From an uncultured Rhodoferax sp. (lineage in GTDB: Bacteria > Pseudomonadota > Gammaproteobacteria > Burkholderiales > Burkholderiaceae_C), in contig CAKZJN010000552.1 of the NCBI GenBank assembly GCA_936943465.1, forward strand, positions 1-5,361: DNA of 5,361 nt, read 5' to 3'. Position numbers and translations under genes: made by a program. Positions 1 to 5,361 of this stretch are shown here, in pieces. Under the pieces are notes generated by a model. The model had not been told where the DNA came from. It did no database searches and was given only the letters and a program-made list of their open reading frames with translations. The number at the start of each line of letters is the position of its first letter. Positions within the stretch are counted from its first letter, which is position 1.

Positions 1-2156
1 AGTCCCAGGCCCGTGCCTTTCGCCTTGGTCGTGACATAGGGCTCGAAAGCACGCTTCAAAATGGCTTCGTCGAAACCGCCGCCATGGTCGAGCACGCTCA
101 AGCGCACTCGGCCCTTGGCTTCCTGCCAAACCGTTCGGATCACGATGTGCCCGATGTCTTCGGCGTCCTCTTCAAAGCGCGACTCGGTGGCGTCCTGCGC
201 GTTTTGCAGCAGGTTGTGAATGACTTGCCGCAGTTGCTGCGGGTCCCCCCGCACTGGCGGACACTTGGCATCCAGTTCAAGCAAGACCTGCACGCGCGGA
301 CCGTCCTCGTCATACAAATGCAAAACATCCTGAACCAGTGCATTGAGGTCCACCACCTGCAATTCGGCGGCGGGTAAACGGGCATAGTCACGAAACTCGT
401 TGACCAGTCGCTTCATCGCGTCGACCTGATCGACGATGGTCTTGACTGACTTGTTCAAAATAGCTTGGTCGGTCGCCTCCAGTTTTCCCGACAGTTTCAT
501 CTCCAGTCGCTCGGCGGAGAGTTGGATCGGCGTCAGCGGGTTCTTGATTTCATGGGCCAGCCGGCGGGCTACCTCACCCCAGGCCTGAGCACGCTGTGCG
601 GAAACAATTTCTGAGATATCGTCGAACACCAGCAACCGGGAGTTGCCCGGCAACTCGGCTCCGCGCGCTACGACGGTCAAGGCACGGTCATAGGGCGTAT
701 GCATGGGCGCGTTGTTGGCGCCGAGCTCAAACGTCTGCTGCCAGTGGTCGGGCTCGTGCTCCTGCTTAACCACCATGAAATCGGCAAACTGGCTTTGCAC
801 GGCCTTGCCAAAAACCTCCAGCCCTGGAATGGTTCCCAAAACCTCCCCGGTGTGCGCGGCCAATGGCACTTTGAGAATGCGGGTCGCACCCGGGTTGGCT
901 GACAGCAGTTCACCCTGCGGACTGAGCACGATGACGCCCGCGGTCAGGTTGTCCAGAATGGTCTGCAAGTTGGCCCGCGAGGCATCTACTTGCGCCATGC
1001 TGCTCTCCACGGCCTGACGCGCATCGGCCAGTTGTGCGGTCATGGTCGCAAAGGCACGCGTTAAACCGCCGAGTTCATCCTTGCCTTGCATGGCCAACTT
1101 GGGGGTCAAGTCGCCCGCGGCCACCTGGCTAACGCCTTCGGCCAGCACCAGCAAAGGCCGGGCAAGCTGATTGCCCAACACCACCGCCAACAGCACCGCG
1201 CCAAACACCGCCAAAAACAGGCTAAGCGTGAGCGTACCGATGTACATGCGCTTCAGGCCTTCACGGGCCAGCGCCCTTTCCTGATACTCCCGGTTTGCGG
1301 CATCCACCGCCAGTGCATTGGCCACCAGATTGCGCGGCAGAGCTTTAGAGACCAACAAGTAGCGGGATTCGGGATTGAGGTTCAGGCCGCTGGAAGCCAG
1401 TGCCACCAGCACACGAATACGCGCGGTCGGTTCAGCGTTGGGCAGCAAGTCTTCGAGCCCGTCAATCCAGGCGATGGCCCGCTCCGCCCGCGCTGACCGG
1501 AACTGCGCCGCAGAGGGCTTGTCCGGGTTGAGCTGAATACGCGACTGGCCACTGTTGGCGATCAGGCTGCCGCCGCCGCTCCACAGCGCGATTTCCGAGG
1601 CGCCCAACTGATCCACCATTTTTTCAAGCTGCTGGCCGGTCAAAGCCTCGGGCACATCATTCAATTGGGGAGCAGCGGCGCGTACCTTGGCGGTAAATTC
1701 GTTGGAGAGCGTGTCGAGCGTCACCCGGCCCAGGTTCAAACCGGCCTCCAGGGCACCTTCTACTTTGACGTCAAACCAGGTCTCAATCGAGCGTGAGACG
1801 AATTGGTATGACACCACATAAATCAGCAAGCCCGGCGCAAAACCCACCAGCGCAAAGGTTGCGGCCAATTTGACCAGCAGGCGACTGCCAAAGCGCCCTT
1901 GCCGCAAACGCACCAGCAAGCGGTAGGCAACCCAAACAATGGCGGCGAGCAAGGCGCCGGCCACGGCCACATTGATGGAAAACAACAGGGCGTAATTGCG
2001 TTCGTACAAGTCCCGGTTGTTGGTGGCCTGCATCAGCATGTAAAGCAAGACCGCGCCAATCAACACCATGCTGGCCGCACCCAACGCCACTGCACGCCGC
2101 ACTGCGCGGGAGGTTTGCCCCGATCCGGCGTGTGTCGGGGCTACTGGCTGGGTCAT
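1..2156 (-). CDS. ntrY: NtrY-type membrane sensor histidine kinase (3' end cut by window edge)
   Basis: Sensor kinase of a two-component system of the NtrY/NtrX type, acting at the inner membrane. The 718 codons visible have no stop and run off the left edge; NtrY proteins are usually about 730-770 residues, so only a short tail is missing. Domains by residue: three N-terminal membrane segments near 22-42, 58-80 and 95-117; a periplasmic region about 118-303; a fourth membrane segment near 304-329; HAMP about 330-382; PAS about 395-515; HisKA about 522-590 with LAHEIKNPLTPIQLSAERL and phosphoacceptor His535; then HATPase_c with the N box (HNLLQNAQDA, 647-656), G1 box DHGGG (690-694) and G2 box GTGLG (714-718). 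The AWGEVARRLAHEIKNPLTP block is typical of NtrY. The ATG at 2156 overlaps the stop of the DUF4390 gene (ATGA), and only a weak GGA precedes it, so translation is probably coupled. The ligand is unknown. Family call sure; orthology to nitrogen-regulating NtrY is inferred. Confidence 0.93.
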   Translation of the reverse strand, partial: MTQPVAPTHAGSGQTSRAVRRAVALGAASMVLIGAVLLYMLMQATNNRDLYERNYALLFSINVAVAGALLAAIVWVAYRLLVRLRQGRFGSRLLVKLAATFALVGFAPGLLIYVVSYQFVSRSIETWFDVKVEGALEAGLNLGRVTLDTLSNEFTAKVRAAAPQLNDVPEALTGQQLEKMVDQLGASEIALWSGGGSLIANSGQSRIQLNPDKPSAAQFRSARAERAIAWIDGLEDLLPNAEPTARIRVLVALASSGLNLNPESRYLLVSKALPRNLVANALAVDAANREYQERALAREGLKRMYIGTLTLSLFLAVFGAVLLAVVLGNQLARPLLVLAEGVSQVAAGDLTPKLAMQGKDELGGLTRAFATMTAQLADARQAVESSMAQVDASRANLQTILDNLTAGVIVLSPQGELLSANPGATRILKVPLAAHTGEVLGTIPGLEVFGKAVQSQFADFMVVKQEHEPDHWQQTFELGANNAPMHTPYDRALTVVARGAELPGNSRLLVFDDISEIVSAQRAQAWGEVARRLAHEIKNPLTPIQLSAERLEMKLSGKLEATDQAILNKSVKTIVDQVDAMKRLVNEFRDYARLPAAELQVVDLNALVQDVLHLYDEDGPRVQVLLELDAKCPPVRGDPQQLRQVIHNLLQNAQDATESRFEEDAEDIGHIVIRTVWQEAKGRVRLSVLDHGGGFDEAILKRAFEPYVTTKAKGTGLG
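2153..2156 (-). promoter_or_regulatory. ATGA stop/start overlap coupling DUF4390 to the kinase
   Basis: The TGA stop of the DUF4390 gene (2155-2153) overlaps the ATG of the kinase gene (2156-2154). The ribosome site before the kinase is poor (GGA only 2 nt from the ATG), so re-initiation by ribosomes that have just finished DUF4390 is the likely way the kinase is translated. That would tie the amounts of the two proteins together. Confidence 0.85.
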
Positions 2157-2782
2157 TTTCCAGACTCAGCAACAAAGGAGATCAGGCTACTGGCTGAAAT
2201 GTCCCAATCGGTTTGCCCCAGAGCACCAATCTGGAAGGGGCGCGGTAACTGGCCCATGTCCAAGCGAAAACGGAAGTCCAGCTTGTATTTGGCACCGGCC
2301 TCCAGGTCGGCCGCATCGGCAATCTTCCATTTAGCCAAGCGTTTGATGGCAGACAGGGCCTGGGCCAAGGTGTCAAAACTCTGGTTCAACGCCAACCCGA
2401 CACCGTTGCTGATCGCCGCGCCTGAACTGATATTGAGACGCCAACGCCGTGTCAGCGGTTGGTAGGCCAAACGCATATGGCGCTCGGCAGAAAACATTTT
2501 CTTATCTGACCAATACCAGCGTTCCTTAAGCACGTCGGCACTGGCCACAAACACCATGGGAATTCCTTTGAGCAAGGCGTCTTCCACTGCAGTGGGCAAT
2601 TCAAACTGCAATTGCGCAGACAGCAGCCAGTCCTCTTCCGAGCGCTCGGCGCGCAAGCCGCTAATTTCCGTGACCACCTGCGCATGCAGGCCAGCACCGG
2701 CCAACAGGGCCCACCAAAGCGCCCAGCGCAGCGCGCGCCTAAGTAGGCTGCTTATGCAAAAGGGCGTAGAAAAATCCGTCAT
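2153..2782 (-). CDS. DUF4390 domain-containing secreted protein
   Basis: A 209-residue protein of the DUF4390 family, whose function is not established. The N-terminus has a basic stretch (LLRRALRW, 13-20), a hydrophobic core (about 19-31) and a likely signal peptidase site after LHA at residue 34, so the mature protein probably lies in the periplasm. The rest looks like a soluble beta-rich domain, with family-like blocks LKGIPMVFVASADV (71-84), YQPLTRRWRL (107-116) and FRLDMGQLPRPFQI (172-185). I chose the ATG at 2782 because AGG lies 5 nt upstream. An in-frame GTG at 2788 would add two residues and has no visible Shine-Dalgarno sequence. Either start lies inside the 3' end of rsmB, and the TGA stop overlaps the ATG of the kinase gene. 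This tight placement between rsmB and an NtrY-type kinase suggests co-expression and perhaps a joint role with the kinase; that part is inference. Confidence 0.9.
   Translation of the reverse strand: MTDFSTPFCISSLLRRALRWALWWALLAGAGLHAQVVTEISGLRAERSEEDWLLSAQLQFELPTAVEDALLKGIPMVFVASADVLKERWYWSDKKMFSAERHMRLAYQPLTRRWRLNISSGAAISNGVGLALNQSFDTLAQALSAIKRLAKWKIADAADLEAGAKYKLDFRFRLDMGQLPRPFQIGALGQTDWDISASSLISFVAESGK
2739..2782 (-). other. 44-nt overlap of rsmB 3' end with DUF4390 5' end
   Basis: The two genes are read in different frames over these bases. In the rsmB frame the stretch codes for the conserved FFYALL end of the protein; in the other frame it codes for the N-region leading into the signal peptide of the DUF4390 protein. 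If the GTG at 2788 is used instead of the ATG at 2782, the overlap grows to 50 nt. The ribosome site AGG (2790-2788) lies inside rsmB, so ribosomes finishing rsmB pass over the DUF4390 start. Confidence 0.85.
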
Positions 2783-4064
2783 GGTCACCTATGTGATTGT
2801 CCGGGAGTCCATCGGCTTTGGCGGTTTTTGCGGGAATTAAATGCCCCGGCGACGGGAGCAAGAGCGCATCGGTGTTGTTTGCAAGAAACGTTTGCACTTG
2901 CTCGCTACCCTCGGCGCGAAACACCGAACAAGTGCAGTACAACAAGCGCCCGCCCGGCGCTAGCAGTGGCCACAAAGTCTTGAGCAACAGCGCCTGCATG
3001 GATGCCAATTGCGCAATGTCGCTTTCACGGCGCAACCAGCGCACATCGGGGTGGCGTCGCACAATGCCCGACGCCGTGCAGGGTGCGTCAAGCAGGATCG
3101 CATCAAAGGGCTGCCCATCCCACCAGCGTTCCGGATGTGCGGCATCGGCGGCAATGACCTGCGCCTTGAGCTTGAGGCGCGCCAGGTTTTGCTCAATGCG
3201 TTCGCAGCGCTCGGCATCCACATCCAGCGCCGTAACCTGCCCGACTCCGGCCTCCAACAGATGGCCCGTTTTGCCGCCTGGTGCGGCACAGGCATCCAGC
3301 ACACGCAAGCCAGCACGGTTAGGCAGCCCATCGAGTAACAAAGGCGCAGCCATCTGGGCGGCAGCGTCCTGCACCGACACGCGTCCCTCACCAAAGCCCG
3401 GCAGTTGCCCCACCGGAAGGGCACTGGCCATTTCAACACCGGTGCTGCCGATCGCATGCGCCGCCATGCCGCGTTGAGCCAATTCGGCCAGATAACTCGG
3501 TACCGTGTTCTGCAGCGCGTTGACGCGCAAGGCCATGGGTGCCTGCCGGTTGGCGGCCTGCAGCAGCGTTTGCCAATGTTCGGGGTGGTCTTTTTTCAGG
3601 CGCTGAATCCACCACAGTGGATGGTTCCAGCGCGCTTGCGGGTCCGCATCGGTGGCCTGCACCAGCGCGTCGCGCTCGCGCAGAAAGCGGCGCAAGCAGG
3701 CATTGATAAAGGAGGCCTGCATGCGGGTGGCGGGATTCTTCTTGGCCGCCTCCACACACTGGTTTACCAGCGTAAAGGCGTCATAGGGCGCGGCCTCATC
3801 GGTCCAGCCCAATGCCAATGCGACGCAGAGCAAGGCATCGGCGGCGGCGGGTGGCGGACGCTTGGCCAGTTGCTTGCGCAAGGCCTCGGCACGGCCCAGA
3901 TTGCGCCAAACATGGAAAGCCAAGGCCTGCACGCCTGGCCGCAGTTCTGCTGCAACCGCTTCGACGGCCGCACCGCCGGAGACGCCTTCGCGCACGGCCT
4001 GAATGACCCGGGCCGTTGCTTGTAACTGTCGCCATAGCGGCGTTTTTTCCTGACTTTTTTGCAT
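2739..4064 (-). CDS. rsmB: 16S rRNA (cytosine(967)-C(5))-methyltransferase RsmB
   Basis: Cytosolic enzyme (also called Sun or Fmu) that transfers a methyl group from S-adenosylmethionine to C967 of 16S rRNA during small-subunit assembly. It is 441 residues long; the E. coli protein is about 429. A NusB-like RNA-binding domain spans about 10-140, with NQCVEAAKK (101-109) and FINACLRRFLRER (119-131). The Rossmann methyltransferase follows: LRVN (179-182), SAM-binding motif I DACAAPGGKTGHLLE (257-271), acidic DVD (281-283), motif IV LLDAPCTASG with Cys329 (324-333), RRHPDVRWLRR (336-346), and motif VI YCTCSVF with the presumed nucleophile Cys379. It ends in the conserved DGFFYALL (429-436). I chose the ATG at 4064: the frame stays open to 4283, but that extension overlaps the LemA-like gene and resembles nothing in RsmB. 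The start lies 8 nt after the upstream stop with only a weak Shine-Dalgarno sequence. The 3' end overlaps the DUF4390 gene by 44 nt. Intact and very confident. Confidence 0.97.
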   Translation of the reverse strand: MQKSQEKTPLWRQLQATARVIQAVREGVSGGAAVEAVAAELRPGVQALAFHVWRNLGRAEALRKQLAKRPPPAAADALLCVALALGWTDEAAPYDAFTLVNQCVEAAKKNPATRMQASFINACLRRFLRERDALVQATDADPQARWNHPLWWIQRLKKDHPEHWQTLLQAANRQAPMALRVNALQNTVPSYLAELAQRGMAAHAIGSTGVEMASALPVGQLPGFGEGRVSVQDAAAQMAAPLLLDGLPNRAGLRVLDACAAPGGKTGHLLEAGVGQVTALDVDAERCERIEQNLARLKLKAQVIAADAAHPERWWDGQPFDAILLDAPCTASGIVRRHPDVRWLRRESDIAQLASMQALLLKTLWPLLAPGGRLLYCTCSVFRAEGSEQVQTFLANNTDALLLPSPGHLIPAKTAKADGLPDNHIGDHDGFFYALLHKQPT

Positions 4065-4072
4065 CTCAGTTC

Positions 4073-4600
4073 TTATAGTTTTCCGGCTTGCTTGAAGCCC
4101 ATCACATTCACCGCCAGGCTGGCCGGAAACTGCGTCAGGGCTTCGTTGTAGCGATCCACAATCTGGTTGAAGCCGCCGCGTGCCGTGCGCACCTTGGACT
4201 CGGCCTCGTCCCAGAGTTTCTGCATGGCTTCCGGCATGGCGGGCCCAGCCAAGTCGGCGGGTTGCTCCCGCAGTTGCACCCATTCCGACTCAATGGCGTC
4301 CACCGTCTGCGCCAATGCCTGCAAGGGCGCGGCTTGTAAGGGCGCACTGCGCGCTGTTTTCACCTGCGCATCCAGCACTTTCACCGCAGCCACCATGCGC
4401 GCCCACTCGAGCGGCACATACGAACCTTCTTCGACCGGAAACTGTGCATCAATCAGGCTGATATAGGTCCGCAAGTTTTTCTCGACCGAGCCGAGTGCGT
4501 CCAGCCCGCGTGCGCGCAGGCGCATCAGCCGGTTGTAGAGCCCCACGCACCAAAACACCGTGGTGGCAATCAGCAACCAAATCAATACGGACGCACTCAT
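4073..4600 (-). CDS. LemA-like membrane-anchored protein, divergent
   Basis: A 175-residue protein with one N-terminal hydrophobic segment (about 5-22, VLIWLLIATTVFWCVGL) and no cleavage site, so probably a membrane anchor with a helical domain outside or facing the periplasm. It resembles LemA proteins in the YNRLMRLRARGLDALGSVE start of the domain (22-40) and in the C-terminus, VRTARGGFNQIVDRYNEAL (137-155), then QFPASLAV and MGFK (157-170). LemA proteins are usually 180-200 residues, so the length fits. The block that normally reads like LKRRxDLIPNLV is replaced by KNLRTYISLIDAQFP (41-55), and the middle has a short SAPLQAAPLQAL repeat (85-96). LemA function is poorly defined. The ATG at 4600 is the only start: an in-frame TGA lies a few codons upstream, and no Shine-Dalgarno sequence is visible. 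First gene after the rpoC terminator, 8 nt before rsmB. Alternative: a lineage-specific helical membrane protein only distantly related to LemA. Confidence 0.78.
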   Translation of the reverse strand: MSASVLIWLLIATTVFWCVGLYNRLMRLRARGLDALGSVEKNLRTYISLIDAQFPVEEGSYVPLEWARMVAAVKVLDAQVKTARSAPLQAAPLQALAQTVDAIESEWVQLREQPADLAGPAMPEAMQKLWDEAESKVRTARGGFNQIVDRYNEALTQFPASLAVNVMGFKQAGKL

Positions 4601-4606
4601 ACAGCC

Positions 4607-4636
4607 AGCATACTTGATTCAAACGACCCAATGAAA
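4607..4636 (-). promoter_or_regulatory. Weak candidate sigma-70-like promoter for the LemA-like/rsmB unit
   Basis: The strong terminator before it means that the downstream genes probably need their own promoter. On the minus strand TATGCT (4612-4607) matches 4 of 6 positions of the -10 consensus, and a poor -35-like TTCATT (4635-4630) lies 17 nt upstream, directly after the terminator stem. The match is weak. If it is real, transcription would start at or within a base or two of the ATG at 4600. The promoter could instead lie inside the end of rpoC, with read-through past the hairpin. Confidence 0.25.
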
Positions 4637-4670
4637 ACGCCCCAAGCCCCCGTGAAGGATGCTTGGGGCG
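4634..4670 (-). terminator. Rho-independent terminator after rpoC
   Basis: On the minus strand CGCCCCAAGC (4670-4661) pairs perfectly with GCTTGGGGCG (4647-4638), a 10-bp GC-rich stem around a 13-nt loop, followed at once by TTTT (4637-4634) and then CATT. It lies 26 nt past the rpoC stop. The T tract is short, but the stem is strong. The plus-strand reading has no T run after the stem, so it works in the rpoC direction. It separates the RNA polymerase operon from the LemA-like/rsmB unit. Confidence 0.85.
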
Positions 4671-4695
4671 CTACATAAAGTGTAGCTACCTGCGA

Positions 4696-5361
4696 TTATT
4701 CGCCGGCAACCCCTTCGTCTGCAGCGGCCTCTGCCGACTCACCGGAGCCAGCCAATTCGGCGGCTTCGGCTTCGGCAATGGCGCGGCGCTCGGCGTCGTC
4801 CATCGACTCGCGCACCTTGCGGGCTTCGTGGTAAGCCAAACCGGTTCCGGCAGGAATCAGGCGACCCACAATCACGTTTTCCTTCAGGCCACGCAGCTCG
4901 TCGCGCTTGCCCATGATGGCGGCTTCGGTCAGCACGCGGGTGGTTTCCTGGAAGGAAGCCGCGCTGATGAAGCTGTCGGTGGACAAGGATGCCTTGGTAA
5001 TACCCAGCAGCAGGTTGGTGTAGGTTGCGGGGATCTTGCCAGCGGCGCGCAGGGCGTCGTTGGTGTTGAGCATCTCGGAGCGCTCGACCTGTTCACCGTT
5101 GATGTAGTTGGAGTCACCAGCGGCTTCCACCACCACGCGGCGCAGCATCTGGCGAACAATCACTTCAATGTGCTTGTCGTTGATCTTCACGCCTTGCAAG
5201 CGGTACACGTCCTGCACTTCGTCCACGATGTAGCGGGCCAGTTCTTCGGAACCCAGCAAACGCAGGATGTCTTGCGGATCGGCCGGACCGTCCACCACGG
5301 ACTCGCCCTTGTTGACCACCTGGCCTTCGTGCACCAGGATGTTCTTTTCCTTGGGCACGAG
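4696..5361 (-). CDS. rpoC: DNA-directed RNA polymerase subunit beta', C-terminal part (5' end outside window)
   Basis: The last 221 residues of the beta' subunit of RNA polymerase, which forms the clamp and active-site side of the core enzyme. Runs in from the right edge in frame and ends at TAA (4698-4696). Recognised from highly conserved blocks: ARYIVDEVQDVYRLQGVKIN (residues 42-61 of this fragment), DKHIEVIVRQMLR (62-74), LLGITKASLSTDSFISAASF (118-137), QETTRVLTEAA (138-148) and GKRDELRGLKENVIVGRLIP (151-170), followed by AGTG. These match the E. coli C-terminus almost residue for residue. The final 30 or so residues are an Ala/Glu-rich, low-complexity tail with no recognisable fold; such variable tails are normal in this subunit. 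A strong hairpin terminator follows the stop. The fragment shows no damage, and the methionine at 5358 is internal, not a start. Confidence 0.98.
   Translation of the reverse strand, partial: LVPKEKNILVHEGQVVNKGESVVDGPADPQDILRLLGSEELARYIVDEVQDVYRLQGVKINDKHIEVIVRQMLRRVVVEAAGDSNYINGEQVERSEMLNTNDALRAAGKIPATYTNLLLGITKASLSTDSFISAASFQETTRVLTEAAIMGKRDELRGLKENVIVGRLIPAGTGLAYHEARKVRESMDDAERRAIAEAEAAELAGSGESAEAAADEGVAGE

Larger units (their letters stand above)
4601..4695. other. Intergenic region between rpoC and the LemA-like gene
   Basis: This 95-nt stretch is the only noncoding gap of note. It holds the hairpin terminator and, between the hairpin and the ATG at 4600, the weak promoter candidate. 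I see no tRNA, riboswitch or repeat in it beyond the hairpin. Confidence 0.8.

Noticed and set aside
1783..2175. 130-codon minus-strand open frame overlapping the kinase start
   Set aside because: The correct frame from 2156 gives membrane segments, HAMP, PAS, HisKA and ATPase motifs; this one gives none.
1899..2465. 188-codon plus-strand open frame across the kinase/DUF4390 junction
   Set aside because: It is antisense to two genes supported by domains and coupling; its composition is that of a shadow frame.
2797..3477. 226-codon open frame on the plus strand opposite rsmB
   Set aside because: It is a Ser/Ala/Pro-rich antisense shadow of the RsmB catalytic domain, with no recognisable motif.
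3405..4025. 206-codon open frame on the plus strand opposite rsmB
   Set aside because: It lies antisense to a strongly conserved gene; the translation is His/Gln/Gly-rich with no domain. Long antisense frames are expected in GC-rich coding DNA.
4065..4283. Extended N-terminus of rsmB (73 more residues in an open frame)
   Set aside because: It overlaps the well-supported LemA-like gene, is rich in Gly, Arg and Thr with no similarity to RsmB, and the ATG at 4064 gives the expected family length.
4319..4358. Short imperfect repeat (AAGGGCGC-like) inside the LemA-like gene
   Set aside because: It simply codes for the APLQA-type residue repeat in a helical linker; too short to be a mobile or regulatory repeat.
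4449..4631. 60-codon minus-strand open frame starting upstream of the LemA-like gene
   Set aside because: It lies in another frame over the LemA-like gene, begins inside the terminator tail, and has no ribosome site or recognisable content.

Overview
The window looks like ordinary chromosome from a GC-rich betaproteobacterium, most likely of the Comamonadaceae/Burkholderiales type. This rests on the sequence of the RpoC C-terminus, with its Ala/Glu-rich tail, and on the order rsmB - DUF4390 - NtrY-type kinase, which I know from betaproteobacteria. The lineage is inferred from protein character, not from a database search. Every supported gene lies on the minus strand, so the window reads biologically from right to left.

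Layout in transcription order. (1) 5361-4696: the 3' end of rpoC, the beta' subunit of RNA polymerase, cut by the window edge. (2) 4670-4634: a 10-bp perfect hairpin followed by TTTT, which should end the rpoC transcript. (3) 4600-4073: a short membrane-anchored protein of the LemA type, divergent at its N-terminal half. (4) 4064-2739: rsmB, the 16S rRNA m5C967 methyltransferase, complete and with all catalytic motifs. (5) 2782-2153: a secreted DUF4390 protein whose start lies inside the end of rsmB. (6) 2156-1: an NtrY-type membrane sensor histidine kinase, cut by the left edge inside its ATP-binding domain. Its response regulator (NtrX type) would be expected just beyond the window, but this cannot be seen here.

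Genes 3 to 6 are packed as one transcription unit. The LemA-like gene and rsmB are 8 nt apart, rsmB and DUF4390 overlap by 44 nt, and DUF4390 and the kinase share an ATGA stop/start. The unit mixes an rRNA-modifying housekeeping enzyme with three envelope proteins: a LemA-like anchor, a periplasmic DUF4390 protein and a sensor kinase. The most interesting idea is that the DUF4390 protein works with the periplasmic sensing domain of the kinase.

The only noncoding stretch longer than a few bases is 4601-4695, which holds the terminator and possibly a promoter. I see no RNA genes, mobile elements, CRISPR arrays or long repeats. I found no convincing undescribed system; the window is largely conserved housekeeping DNA with a few points worth a second look.
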